From NCBI RefSeq assembly GCF_011601345.1, contig NZ_JAAORB010000028.1, forward strand, positions 1 through 40,551: 40,551 nt of DNA. Reading direction: 5' to 3'. The notes under the pieces are model-generated. The model was given only the letters and a program-made list of their open reading frames with translations, searched no databases and was not told the DNA's origin. Every line of letters starts with the position of its first letter. Within the stretch, counting starts at the first letter, position 1. Made by a program: the position numbers and the translations under genes. Source of the stretch: Roseovarius gahaiensis. GTDB taxonomy: Bacteria > Pseudomonadota > Alphaproteobacteria > Rhodobacterales > Rhodobacteraceae. This document shows positions 8,592 through 17,849 of this stretch, one piece after another.

Positions 8592-9761
8592 ATGACGAAA
8601 GCACAGATCGTCGGATGGGGTCACACGCCCTTCGGCAAATCCGAACACCCCGACACCGAAAGCCTCATGGCGGCGGCGGTCGGCCCTGCCATGGAACATG
8701 CCGGGATTACGCCCGAGGATGTGGACGGCATCTTTGCCGGCGTCTTCAACAACGGCTTTTCGAAGCAGGATTTTCAAGGTGCGCTGGTGGCGATGGGCGA
8801 CGAGCGCTTCGCGCACACTCCGGCGGTGCGCTATGAGAACGCCTGCGCGACAGGCTCCGCGGCCTTGCATGGCGCGATGGATTTCATCGAATCTGGTCGC
8901 GGTCGCATCGCGCTGGTGGTCGGGGCCGAGAAGATGACAGCCACCCCCGGCGACGAGGTTGGCGACATCCTGCTGAGCGCCAGCTACCGGCGTGAGGAAG
9001 CTGATATCGAGGGTGGTTTCGCGGGCCTTTTCGGCAAGATCGCATCGGCCTATTTCCAGCGCTACGGCGACAAGTCCGAAGAACTGGCAATGATCGCGGC
9101 GAAGAACCATTCCAACGGCATGGCCAACCCGCTGGCGCACATGCACAAGGATTTCGACGTGGCCTTCTGCAACACGGTTTCCGAGAAGAACCCCCGCGTG
9201 GCCGGGCCGCTGCGCCGGACAGACTGCTCGCTCGTCTCGGACGGGGCCGCCGTGCTGGTGCTCGCAGACGCGGAAACCGCTGCCGGAATGGAGCGCGCCA
9301 TCGCCTTTCGCGCACGGGTTCAGGCCAATGATATCATGGCGCTTTCGCGCCGCGACGTCCTGGAATTCCGCGGGGCGCGCATGGCATGGCAGGCCGGGCT
9401 GGAAGAGGCCGGCATAGGCCTTGACGATCTGTCGTTGGTGGAAAGCCACGACTGCTTTACCGTGGCCGAGATGCTGGAATACGAGGCAATGGGCCTCGCC
9501 GTCCCCGGAGAGGGGTATCGCGTGATCCGCGAGGGTGTCACCCGCAAGGATGGCCGCCTGCCGGTCAACCCCTCGGGCGGGCTGAAATCCAAGGGGCACC
9601 CGATTGGCGCCACAGGCGTTTCGATGCATGTCATGGCGGCGATGCAGCTGACAGGTGATGCGGGCGACATGCAGATCCCTGACGCGACGACGGCCGGTGT
9701 GTTCAACATGGGCGGTGCCGCCGTGGCCAACTACGTGTCGATCTTGGAGCGCGCGAAATGA
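8592..9761 (+). CDS. Thiolase family protein (acetyl-CoA acetyltransferase-like)
   Basis: A 389-residue thiolase-fold enzyme of the SCP2-like subgroup. The nucleophilic cysteine is seen in ENACATGSAA near residue 86. Two catalytic histidine motifs follow, ESHDCFTVAE near 295 and GGLKSKGHPIGATG near 335-348. Such enzymes cleave 3-oxoacyl-CoA with CoA or condense acyl-CoAs; some members of this subgroup work on branched or steroid-like substrates. GAAAGGAGAAACGG precedes the ATG. The stop overlaps the start of the acyl-CoA synthetase gene (ATGA), showing an operon. Confidence 0.9.
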   Translation: MTKAQIVGWGHTPFGKSEHPDTESLMAAAVGPAMEHAGITPEDVDGIFAGVFNNGFSKQDFQGALVAMGDERFAHTPAVRYENACATGSAALHGAMDFIESGRGRIALVVGAEKMTATPGDEVGDILLSASYRREEADIEGGFAGLFGKIASAYFQRYGDKSEELAMIAAKNHSNGMANPLAHMHKDFDVAFCNTVSEKNPRVAGPLRRTDCSLVSDGAAVLVLADAETAAGMERAIAFRARVQANDIMALSRRDVLEFRGARMAWQAGLEEAGIGLDDLSLVESHDCFTVAEMLEYEAMGLAVPGEGYRVIREGVTRKDGRLPVNPSGGLKSKGHPIGATGVSMHVMAAMQLTGDAGDMQIPDATTAGVFNMGGAAVANYVSILERAK

Positions 9762-11362
9762 CAATAGATCTGTCAAACGGCGTCACCCCGACCTCGACGC
9801 GGGTGATGAACCTGTCGCATTTTCTGACCGAAAGCGCCCGCCGGCTGGGCGACGATATCGGCTTCGTCTGGGGCACGCACACCTGGTCTTGGGCGCGGAT
9901 GGAGGCACGCTCGGCGGCGTTTGCCCATGCCCTGATTCATGATTTCGGCGTCGCCAAGGGCGACCGGATCCTGGTTCAATCGGCCAATTGCAACCAAATG
10001 TTCGAAGCGATGTTCGCGTGCTGGCGCGTGGGCGCCATCTGGGTGCCGGCCAATTTCCGACAGTCCCCGGACGAGATTGGCTGGCTTGCCGAATCCGCTC
10101 AGGCGCGCGGGCTGATCTGCGGGGCAGCTTTCGCCGATCATGCTGCCACCTGCGGCGATCAGGTGGCGTTCACCGTGGCCATCGGCCAAGCCGAGTTCGC
10201 CGAGGATTACGAAGCCATAATCGCCCGGCACGAAGGCCAGACACCTTCCCCCGTCGCCGTGCAGCGCGACGACCCGGCTTGGTTCTTCTTCACCTCGGGC
10301 ACGACGGGCCGGCCCAAGGCCGCTGTCCTGACGCATGGCCAGATGGCTTTCGTCATCACCAACCACCTGTGTGACCTGATGCCGGGAACCGGGCCCGATG
10401 ACGCCTCGATCGTGGTGGCGCCGCTGTCGCACGGGGCCGGGGTGCATCAGCTTGCGCAAGTCGCCCATGGCGTCAAGACGATCTTGCCAGCGGGTGAGAA
10501 ATTTGATCCGGCCGAGATCTGGGCACTGGTCGAAAAGTGGCGCGTTACCAATGCCTTCATGGTGCCGACCATCATCAAGCTGCTGGTTGAGCACCCGTCG
10601 GTCGACCTGCATGATCGTTCCAGCCTGCGATATGTGATCTACGCGGGCGCGCCGATGTACCGCGCCGATCAGGTGCTGGCTATCGAAAAGCTGGGTCCGG
10701 TGCTGGTGCAGTATTTCGGCTTGGGCGAGGTGACGGGCAACATCACCGTGTTACCGCCGGTGCATCATCACACCGATGACGCGGCCATGCGTGTCGGCAC
10801 CTGCGGCTTTGCCCGCACCGGAATGCAGGTGCAGATCCAGAACGACAAGGGCGAGGAAGTGGCCACGGGCGAAACCGGCGAGATCGCCGTGATTGGCCCG
10901 GCCGTCTTTGCGGGGTATTTCAACAACCCAGACGCCAACGCCAAGAATTTCCGCGATGGCTGGTTCCTGACGGGGGACCTGGGCCATATGGATGCGCAGG
11001 GTTTCGTCTACCTGACGGGGCGCGCGTCGGACATGTACATCTCGGGGGGGTCCAATATTTATCCGCGTGAAATCGAGGAGAAGCTTTTGATGCACTCGGC
11101 GGTATCGGAAGCCGCAGTTCTGGGCGTCCCCGATCCTGTCTGGGGCGAGGTCGGGCTTGCCGTCTGCGTCCCGCGCGAGGGCGGCACCCCGGACAAGACC
11201 GAGATCCTCACTTGGCTGGAAGCCCGGATATCACGCTACAAGCTGCCGCGCGAGATGGTGTTCTGGGACGAGATGCCAAAATCCGCCTATGGCAAGATCA
11301 CCAAGAAGATGATCCGGCAGGAGCTTGAAGCGCGCGGCCAGTTGCCCGGCACGACGGCATGA
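9758..11362 (+). CDS. Acyl-CoA synthetase (AMP-forming, ANL superfamily)
   Basis: Activates a carboxylic acid to its CoA ester with ATP. The 534-residue protein has the P-loop-like motif FFTSGTTGRPKA near residue 180, the A5-type motif FGLGEVTG, the GWFLTGDLGHMD adenylation motif, the hinge GRASDMYISGGSNIYPREIEE, and the C-terminal catalytic lysine in KSAYGKITKK. The acid is unknown; fatty, branched or aromatic acids are all possible. It overlaps both neighbours by ATGA, so the thiolase, this enzyme and the PPC protein are translationally coupled. Confidence 0.93.
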   Translation: MTIDLSNGVTPTSTRVMNLSHFLTESARRLGDDIGFVWGTHTWSWARMEARSAAFAHALIHDFGVAKGDRILVQSANCNQMFEAMFACWRVGAIWVPANFRQSPDEIGWLAESAQARGLICGAAFADHAATCGDQVAFTVAIGQAEFAEDYEAIIARHEGQTPSPVAVQRDDPAWFFFTSGTTGRPKAAVLTHGQMAFVITNHLCDLMPGTGPDDASIVVAPLSHGAGVHQLAQVAHGVKTILPAGEKFDPAEIWALVEKWRVTNAFMVPTIIKLLVEHPSVDLHDRSSLRYVIYAGAPMYRADQVLAIEKLGPVLVQYFGLGEVTGNITVLPPVHHHTDDAAMRVGTCGFARTGMQVQIQNDKGEEVATGETGEIAVIGPAVFAGYFNNPDANAKNFRDGWFLTGDLGHMDAQGFVYLTGRASDMYISGGSNIYPREIEEKLLMHSAVSEAAVLGVPDPVWGEVGLAVCVPREGGTPDKTEILTWLEARISRYKLPREMVFWDEMPKSAYGKITKKMIRQELEARGQLPGTTA

Positions 11363-12210
11363 CGGATCAGGCGACGGGCAGGACCATTCGTCATCCCGGC
11401 CCGGCGGCCACCGACCGCTGGCGGGCGGTGGCCTGCCGCGCCCACCCGGTGAAGGTGCGGCTGCGGGCGGGGCTGACATTTGGGGATGCAGTGGCGCAGG
11501 GCCTTGAGGCGCAGGGGCACAGCGCCGGTTACCTGCGGCTGGAGAACGTGCCGATGGAGAACCTGTCCTACGTGATACCGGCACCCGCACCGGGCGACGG
11601 GCACGCGGCATGGTATAGCGCCACGAGGCGGATCCATGATCGTCCGCGCATCCTGACGGCGGGCGTTCACCTCGGGCTGCGCGACGGCGCCCCCTTCACC
11701 CATTGCCACGGGTTCTGGCGCGGGGACAGCGGCGAGCCCGCGATGGGGCACCTCCTGCCCACCGAAAGCGAAATCGCCGAGGATTGCGTGGTGACGGGAT
11801 GGGCCGTTTCGGGCGCGACGCTGGCCGTCGAGCACGATCCGGAGACATGGTTTTCCTTGTTCCAGCCGCAGGCGTCGCCTATGCATGAGGGGGGGCAGGA
11901 CGCCTTGCTCTGCACCCTGCAACCCAATCAGGATATCACCGCCGCGGTCGAGGAACTGGCAGAAGCGCGCGGGTTTGCCGAGGCGCGGATCGAGGGGATC
12001 GGCAGCGTCGTGGGCGCCTGTTTCGACGCTGGGCCCGGCCTCGACAGCTACGCGACGGAGGTTTTCCTGACCGAGGCCGATTTTCGGCAGGGACAGGCGC
12101 GGCTAAACTCGATCTCGGTCGGGTTTGACGGCGTCCACCGGGACGGCCGCCTGACACGGCTGCGAAATTCCGTTTGCGTGACGGCGGAACTTCTGATGAT
12201 CCGATCCTAG
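11359..12210 (+). CDS. Tandem PPC/DUF296 domain protein
   Basis: The 283-residue protein contains a PPC (plants and prokaryotes conserved, DUF296) domain in its first half, recognised by APFTHCHGFWRGDSGEPAMGHLLP with the His-x-His expected for metal binding in prokaryotic members. The second half (from about residue 185) repeats the fold entry (DITAAVEELAEARGFAEARIEGIGSVVGACFD) but lacks the histidine cluster. Plant PPC proteins carry AT-hooks; none is seen here, so DNA binding is not implied. The gene overlaps the synthetase gene by ATGA. The function is unknown; a role with a CoA ester or metal is only a guess. Confidence 0.75.
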   Translation: MTDQATGRTIRHPGPAATDRWRAVACRAHPVKVRLRAGLTFGDAVAQGLEAQGHSAGYLRLENVPMENLSYVIPAPAPGDGHAAWYSATRRIHDRPRILTAGVHLGLRDGAPFTHCHGFWRGDSGEPAMGHLLPTESEIAEDCVVTGWAVSGATLAVEHDPETWFSLFQPQASPMHEGGQDALLCTLQPNQDITAAVEELAEARGFAEARIEGIGSVVGACFDAGPGLDSYATEVFLTEADFRQGQARLNSISVGFDGVHRDGRLTRLRNSVCVTAELLMIRS

Positions 12211-12423
12211 CCGGTGCGGGTGATGCGCCGCCCCATGCGACAGCGGTGACTTGACCTTGCGCGCGGGTCTGACCTGCCGTTGCGCCGAACGACACGCGCG
12301 ATGGCCGCGGTCGGCAGTGAGCCCAGATGTGTCAAAGGCCGCGCCAGACACGCACAACCGAGCGGCGCATTGACGCGTCATTTGCAAACCTATCTCTTTC
12401 GCCAGATCCGGCTTGGAACTTGG

Positions 12424-13308
12424 TCACACTTGGCGCATCGCAGAAGACTGCTCAATAATCCAGTCAACGAACACTTGACACGCGTAGCTGACAGGCCCTT
12501 CCGGGTGGGTGATATAAACAGCCTGATCTGTGTGCTTTTCAATTGGCAGTGAATGAACGAGGCGTCCGTCTTGCAAATATGGCGCTGCAAAAAGCTCTGA
12601 CACCAGCGCATGTCCCATACCACTTGCTGCCAGTTCAAGGGCGGCTATGCTCTGGTCCACGCTGAGCGCTGGGATTTGCGCAGGGGGGCGGAGGTTCTCC
12701 TGCAGGAAAAATTGATGCCAGTTGTCGGCCACACCGATGATCTCGATCAAAGATGAGTCTCGCAATGCATCCAGCGTGCTGCCTGTCGGTTGCAGGTCCG
12801 GGTGACAGACCGGGACAACGGGATGACGGCCTAAAAGTGTTGCGCGCTGACCCGGCCAATCCCCGTTTCCAAAACGAATTTCGATATCCAGTTGGTTCGA
12901 TTGAATCGCGCTCGCCCAGGTGCCCATATGCAGTTGCATATTGACCTCCGGATAGCGCGCGCGGAAATCTGGCAATTGCTTGAGCAGCCAGACCTGCGCA
13001 AATGTCGGCAGACAGCGGATTCGCACCGGGCGGGTGCCTCTGGTGCCGAAAACATCCCGCGTTCCCAGCCGCAAAGTCTCAAAGGCCTTGATGACCCAAG
13101 GCAGATATAGCTCCCCCATCGCGGTCAGTTCCATGGGCCGTTTCTCACGCGAAAACAACGGATAGCCCAATTGCTCTTCAAGCGCCCGCACCTGATGACT
13201 GATGGCGGCGGGCGTTAGTCCAAGCTCCTCACCGGCGCTGGAAAAGTTACCATTCCGAGAGGCCGCCTCAAAAGCGCGCAGCCAGGGCAAGGGGGGTATG
13301 TCGTTCAT
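12424..13308 (-). CDS. LysR family transcriptional regulator (GcvA-like)
   Basis: A 294-residue LTTR. The N-terminal helix-turn-helix is clear (LRAFEAASRNGNFSSAGEELGLTPAAISHQVRALEEQLGYPLF, residues 9-52), and the PBP2-type effector domain follows from about residue 93. The spelling PPLPWLRAFEAAAR with SHQVRALE places it near the GcvA group. It is divergent from the GMC-enolase-ALDH operon and probably controls it. A palindrome lies in the 110-bp gap between them. Confidence 0.93.
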   Translation of the reverse strand: MNDIPPLPWLRAFEAASRNGNFSSAGEELGLTPAAISHQVRALEEQLGYPLFSREKRPMELTAMGELYLPWVIKAFETLRLGTRDVFGTRGTRPVRIRCLPTFAQVWLLKQLPDFRARYPEVNMQLHMGTWASAIQSNQLDIEIRFGNGDWPGQRATLLGRHPVVPVCHPDLQPTGSTLDALRDSSLIEIIGVADNWHQFFLQENLRPPAQIPALSVDQSIAALELAASGMGHALVSELFAAPYLQDGRLVHSLPIEKHTDQAVYITHPEGPVSYACQVFVDWIIEQSSAMRQV

Positions 13309-13346
13309 GGGGCGCGTCTACACTGCAAATTTTTCCACATCTATAT

Positions 13347-13360
13347 CAAATGATTATTTG
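13347..13360. promoter_or_regulatory. Candidate LysR operator
   Basis: CAAATGATTATTTG, a 5-4-5 perfect palindrome in an AT-rich patch, lies in the divergent gap between the lysR gene and the GMC oxidoreductase gene. LysR regulators usually bind T-N11-A dyads in exactly this type of gap. The outer T-N11-A spacing is satisfied approximately, and no footprint is implied. Confidence 0.4.
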
Positions 13361-13418
13361 TTTATAAATTACCAGTTCACCGTGCCAAAACCCCCATGAG
13401 AGTCGGCAGGGGGGCTAA

Positions 13419-15029
13419 ATGGAAGACTTCGATTACATCATCGTCGGCGCGGGGTCTGCAGGTTGTGTGCTGGCCGAGCGGCTGAGCGTGTCCGGGCGCC
13501 ATAAGGTGCTCGTGCTAGAGGCCGGCGGGCGCGGTTGGTCACCGTGGATTGCCCTGCCTCTTGGGTATGGAAAAACCTTCTTCGACCCTGGCGTGAACTG
13601 GAAATACCAGACAGAGCCGGAGGACGCGCTGGCCGGGCGCAGTGGCTATTGGCCGCGCGGCAAGGTCGTGGGCGGCTCAGGGGCGATCAACGCATTGGTC
13701 TACGCGCGCGGGCTGCCGCAGGATTTCGAGGACTGGGCGGCGGCCGGGGCGGATGGCTGGGGCTGGGAAACCGCGCGCCAGACCTACGAGGCACTGGAAA
13801 CTCGGCTTGGTCCCGGCGGCACGCGCCAAGGCCGCGGGCCGCTGCATGTGCAGGATGTTTCGGATCAGGTTCACTCGGTCAATCGACATTTCTTCGCCGC
13901 TGCGGACGAACTGGCGCTGCCGCGCACCGAGGATATCAACGGCAATGCTTGCGAGGGCGCTGGTGTGTACGTGATCAACACCAGCCGGGGCCGCCGAATG
14001 CATTCCGCGCGCGCGTTTCTGAAACCTGCCCTGAAGCGGCCGAACGTCACCCTGATGACCGGCGCTATTGCAGAGCGGATCGTTTTTGAGGGGCGGCGCG
14101 CGACGGCGGTGCAAGTGCTTCGCGGCGGGCGCAGGCTGACCCTGCGCGCGGGCCGCGAGATAATCCTTTCGGCGGGGGCGGTGACGTCGCCGCAGCTGTT
14201 GCAGCTATCGGGTATCGGCCCTGCGGAGCTGCTGAAATCGCGGGGCATCGCGCCGCTTCTGGATGCGCCGCATGTCGGCGGTAACCTTCAGGATCACCTT
14301 GGAATAAATTATTACTTCAGGGCCACCGAACCGACGCTGAACAACATGCTGCGGCCGCTCACTGGCAAGCTGCGGGCAGCGTTGCAATACGCGCTCACCC
14401 GGCGTGGGCCGCTGGCGCTGTCGGTGAACCAGTGCGGCGGTTATTTCCGTTCCTCGCCTGAACTGGCGCGGCCCGATCAACAGCTATACTTCAATCCTGT
14501 CACTTACACGACCGCGCCGAATGGCAAGCGCACCGTGGTACAGCCAGACCCGTTTCCGGGCTTTATCATCGGCTTTCAGCCCGCCCGCCCCAGCAGCCGT
14601 GGCCGCATTGACATCAGCACGGCGGACCCACTGGCCCCGCCGCGGATCCGGCCAAATTCTTTGGCAAGCGACGGGGACAGGGCGCAAGTCGTGGCAGGCG
14701 GCCGATTGTGCCAGAAGATTATAAACACAAAGGCGCTGAACAGGCTGGTAGAGACAGCGATGGGCCCGGATCTGCGGGACATGGATGATGACCAGATTCT
14801 GGCCGATTTCCGCGAACGCTGCGGCACGGTCTTTCACCCTGTTGGAACCTGCCGAATGGGGCAGGACGCGCAGGCCTCGGTCGTCAGCCCTCGATTGAAG
14901 GTGCATGGCGTGCAGGGGCTTCGCGTCGCGGATGCTTCGGTCTTTCCCAATCTCACTTCGGGCAACACCAATGCCCCCACCATGATGCTGGCGCATCGCG
15001 CGGCTGAGCTTATTCTGGAGGATGCATGA
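13419..15029 (+). CDS. GMC family FAD-dependent oxidoreductase
   Basis: Oxidises an alcohol to an aldehyde with FAD, like choline or other alcohol dehydrogenases. The 536-residue protein has the FAD-binding YIIVGAGSAGCVLAERL (residues 6-22) and VLVLEAG, GMC signature 1 (GKVVGGSGAINALVYARG, 81-98), signature 2 (ILSAGAVTSPQLLQLSG) and the catalytic His in FHPVGTCRMG with the later Asn in SGNTNAPTMM. Its stop overlaps the start of the enolase-superfamily gene (ATGA). With the aldehyde dehydrogenase two genes on, it can form an alcohol-to-acid route. The substrate is unknown. Confidence 0.92.
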   Translation: MEDFDYIIVGAGSAGCVLAERLSVSGRHKVLVLEAGGRGWSPWIALPLGYGKTFFDPGVNWKYQTEPEDALAGRSGYWPRGKVVGGSGAINALVYARGLPQDFEDWAAAGADGWGWETARQTYEALETRLGPGGTRQGRGPLHVQDVSDQVHSVNRHFFAAADELALPRTEDINGNACEGAGVYVINTSRGRRMHSARAFLKPALKRPNVTLMTGAIAERIVFEGRRATAVQVLRGGRRLTLRAGREIILSAGAVTSPQLLQLSGIGPAELLKSRGIAPLLDAPHVGGNLQDHLGINYYFRATEPTLNNMLRPLTGKLRAALQYALTRRGPLALSVNQCGGYFRSSPELARPDQQLYFNPVTYTTAPNGKRTVVQPDPFPGFIIGFQPARPSSRGRIDISTADPLAPPRIRPNSLASDGDRAQVVAGGRLCQKIINTKALNRLVETAMGPDLRDMDDDQILADFRERCGTVFHPVGTCRMGQDAQASVVSPRLKVHGVQGLRVADASVFPNLTSGNTNAPTMMLAHRAAELILEDA

Positions 15030-16198
15030 GCACGCCTTATTCCATGTCCGGTGCCGTGCCGGTTTCAAGTGATCGTGGCAAGCACGATTCCGGGCTGCGT
15101 ATCCGCCGGATCGAAACCTTTTGCACGCCGCTGATCGGCTTTGTGCGGGTTTGCGCCGAGGATGGCACGACCGGCTTGGGGCAGGTCTCCACATATAACA
15201 GTGACCTGACCTGTGAGATCCTGCACCGGCAGGTGGCACCTTGGGCATTGGGGCGCGGCATGGATGCGCTGGAGGATGTGATCGCCGAGATCCCGCTGCG
15301 CGAGCACAAGTTCCCCGGCACGTATTTGCGCCGGGCGATGGCGGGGCTGGACACGGCCGTTTGGGATTGGCGCGGCAAAGCCGCCGGCAAGCCGGTGGCC
15401 GAGATGCTGGGCGGCGCGGCTGGTCGGGTGCGCGCTTATGCGTCCTCGATGCGGCGTGACATCACGCCAGCGGACGAGGCGGCGCGGCTGCTGCAACTGC
15501 GTGACGATTTCGGATTTGATGCCTTCAAAGTTCGCGTGGGCGCTGAATGCGGGCAAGACAAAGATGAATGGGAGGGACGCACCGAAGCGATCATTCCTGC
15601 CATCCGAAAGGCCATGGGGCCGGATGCGGCGCTGCTGGTTGATGGCAACTCGGGCTTTGGCCCGTCCCGCGCGATTGAAGTGGGCCGGATGCTGGAGGCC
15701 AACGGCTACGAACATTTCGAAGAGCCTTGCCCTTATTGGGAGCTTGAGCAGACCGCAGACGTCACCCGCGAGTTGTCAATCAACGTTGCCGGTGGCGAGC
15801 AAGACTGGGATCTTCAGCAATGGAAGCGCATCGTCGCGATGCGCGCGGTGGACATCATACAGCCCGACATTCTGTATCTTGGCGGCATGGTGCGTAGCAT
15901 GGAGGTGGCCTGCATGGGTCACGCTGCCGGGCTGCCCTGCACCCCGCATGCGGCCAACCTGTCGCTGGTGACGCTATTTACCATGCACCTGTTGCGCGCC
16001 GTGCCCAACCCGGGCCGTTATCTGGAGGTCTCGATCGAAGGCGACGATTACTATCCATGGCAGCGCGAATTGTTCCTGAACGATCCTTACAAGATCACGG
16101 ATGGCCACGCCGTGGTGACTGACGCTCCTGGCTGGGGCGTTGAGATCAACCCTGAATGGCTCGCCAAATCCACCTATAAGTGCAGCGAGGATGCATGA
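15026..16198 (+). CDS. Mandelate racemase/muconate lactonizing enzyme family (enolase superfamily)
   Basis: A 390-residue enolase-superfamily enzyme that abstracts a proton next to a carboxylate. Visible elements are Lys168 in FKVRVG (a KxR motif), metal ligands Asp206 (VDGNSGF), Glu232 (FEEP) and Glu258 (GGEQ), and His308 in TPHAAN with Asp281 upstream as a likely His-Asp dyad, which is the mandelate-racemase subgroup pattern. Acid sugar dehydration is the commonest activity of this subgroup, but the substrate is not readable. The first 20 residues before the domain are variable, so a later start is possible. It overlaps both neighbouring genes. Confidence 0.88.
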   Translation: MSTPYSMSGAVPVSSDRGKHDSGLRIRRIETFCTPLIGFVRVCAEDGTTGLGQVSTYNSDLTCEILHRQVAPWALGRGMDALEDVIAEIPLREHKFPGTYLRRAMAGLDTAVWDWRGKAAGKPVAEMLGGAAGRVRAYASSMRRDITPADEAARLLQLRDDFGFDAFKVRVGAECGQDKDEWEGRTEAIIPAIRKAMGPDAALLVDGNSGFGPSRAIEVGRMLEANGYEHFEEPCPYWELEQTADVTRELSINVAGGEQDWDLQQWKRIVAMRAVDIIQPDILYLGGMVRSMEVACMGHAAGLPCTPHAANLSLVTLFTMHLLRAVPNPGRYLEVSIEGDDYYPWQRELFLNDPYKITDGHAVVTDAPGWGVEINPEWLAKSTYKCSEDA

Positions 16199-17682
16199 TG
16201 ACATCGGATCAGTTGATTTCCACCTACTTTGAGACCGGCAGCCTGCCGAACCTGCCGCGCGACCACTTCATTGATGGTGCTTTTGTTGCCGCTGACAGTG
16301 GCAACCGCATGGACAGCTTCGATGCCGGTACCGGCGCGGCTTTTGCCGATTTTGCCGCTGGCACCGCGGCTGATGTGGACCGCGCCGTGGCAAGCGCAAC
16401 AGAGGGTTTCGAGGTCTGGCGCAACACGCCACCCGCGCGCCGCTGCGCTATCCTCAACGAGGTCGCGCGAATGATGCGCGCCGAAGCAAACCGGCTTGCG
16501 GTGGTGGAAAGCCTCGACAGCGGCAAAACGCTGGCCGAAGCGCAGGGCGATGTGGCAGGCTCTGCCCGGTTGTTCGAATATTACGCAGGTGCCGCTGACA
16601 AGCTGGACGGGCGCAGCGTCAATCTGGGCAATGGCAACGCCGCGTTCACTCTGCGCGAGCCGGTGGGCGTGACGGCTCATATCGTGCCTTGGAACTACCC
16701 GACCTCGACCTTGGTGCGCGGTATTGCGCCTGCGCTGGCGGCGGGTTGTTCGGCGGTTGTGAAACCGGCGGAGACCACACCCTTTACCGCGCTGATCATC
16801 GCCGAACTGCTGGTGCGTGCAGGCGTGCCTGCGGGCGTGGTCAATGTGGTCACGGGCACTGGCCATGACGCTGGCGCGCCGTTGGTTGCCGATCCGCAGG
16901 TGCGCCACGTGACATTCACCGGCTCGGTGGCAACTGGCGTGAGCGTGATGCAGAACGTCGCCCCCAACGTCACGGGCCTGACGCTGGAACTGGGCGGCAA
17001 GTCGCCCCTGATCGCCTTTGCCGACGCCGATGCGGAGGCGGTGGCGGAGGGCGCCCTCTGGGCGATTTTCTCCAATTCCGGGCAGATCTGCTCGGCCGGT
17101 TCTAGGCTGGTGATCCACCGCGATTTGCACGCTGAAGTTCTGGAGCGGCTGGTCAGAAAAGCCCAAGGCCTGCGCTTTGGTCACGGGCTGCGCAATCGGG
17201 ACATGGGCGCGGTGAACTCAGACCGGCATTTGACGCAGATCGCGGGCCACGTGGAGCGCGCCCGCGCCCGCGGTGTGGAAATCGCCACCGGCGGCAACAT
17301 CGCAACCGACCCGGAAACCGGCAAGGGCTGGTTCTTTGAGCCGACCATCCTTGGCAATTTGCCAGCCAACGACGACGCGGTCACGCAAGAGATATTCGGC
17401 CCCGTTCTTGCCGTGCAAACCTTCGAAAGCGAAGAAGAGGCTCTGGCGCTTGCCAATGGCACGGAATTTGCCTTGGTCGCCGGTATCTACACCCGCGACA
17501 TGTCTACGGCGCTGCGCATGGCGCAGCGGGTGGATGCGGGGCAGGTCACCGTCAACGACTATTGGGCCGGCGGAATAGAATTGCCGTTTGGCGGCAACCG
17601 CAAATCCGGCTTCGGTCGCGAAAAAGGCTTGGAGGGTCTGGATGCTTATACCCGTTCAAAATCTATCACGCTTGCAGTGTGA
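16195..17682 (+). CDS. Aldehyde dehydrogenase (betaine-aldehyde-dehydrogenase-like)
   Basis: Oxidises an aldehyde to an acid with NAD(P). From this ATG the product has 495 residues; an adjacent ATG three bases on and a GTG at 16180 are alternatives. Catalytic residues are in place: Asn167 (VPWNYP), Glu265 (LELGGKSP) and Cys299 (NSGQICSAGS). The start overlaps the stop of the preceding enolase-superfamily gene. Likely partner of the GMC alcohol oxidoreductase in the same operon. Confidence 0.93.
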   Translation: MMTSDQLISTYFETGSLPNLPRDHFIDGAFVAADSGNRMDSFDAGTGAAFADFAAGTAADVDRAVASATEGFEVWRNTPPARRCAILNEVARMMRAEANRLAVVESLDSGKTLAEAQGDVAGSARLFEYYAGAADKLDGRSVNLGNGNAAFTLREPVGVTAHIVPWNYPTSTLVRGIAPALAAGCSAVVKPAETTPFTALIIAELLVRAGVPAGVVNVVTGTGHDAGAPLVADPQVRHVTFTGSVATGVSVMQNVAPNVTGLTLELGGKSPLIAFADADAEAVAEGALWAIFSNSGQICSAGSRLVIHRDLHAEVLERLVRKAQGLRFGHGLRNRDMGAVNSDRHLTQIAGHVERARARGVEIATGGNIATDPETGKGWFFEPTILGNLPANDDAVTQEIFGPVLAVQTFESEEEALALANGTEFALVAGIYTRDMSTALRMAQRVDAGQVTVNDYWAGGIELPFGGNRKSGFGREKGLEGLDAYTRSKSITLAV

Positions 17683-17849
17683 GGCAGTGCAAGGCTGAGG
17701 CCCGCGACAGGCTCCGCGGTGTTCAAGCTGCGGCCTGATCAGGCGTCACCAAATTCTGCGCATATTTCAAACCCGACCGTCAGCCGCCACGTCCCATCGC
17801 TTGGCCTGAGCGTCCTTTTGGCATCGCATTCTGAGTGTAACGCCCGCGT

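Noticed and set aside
8355..9776. 473-codon open frame on the minus strand across the thiolase and IclR genes
   Set aside because: Antisense shadow of the intact thiolase; no domain and no ribosome site.
17683..17849. Bidirectional terminator between the convergent ALDH and SDR genes
   Set aside because: Only a 10-bp CCTGATCAGG palindrome is present, without a loop or T-run.
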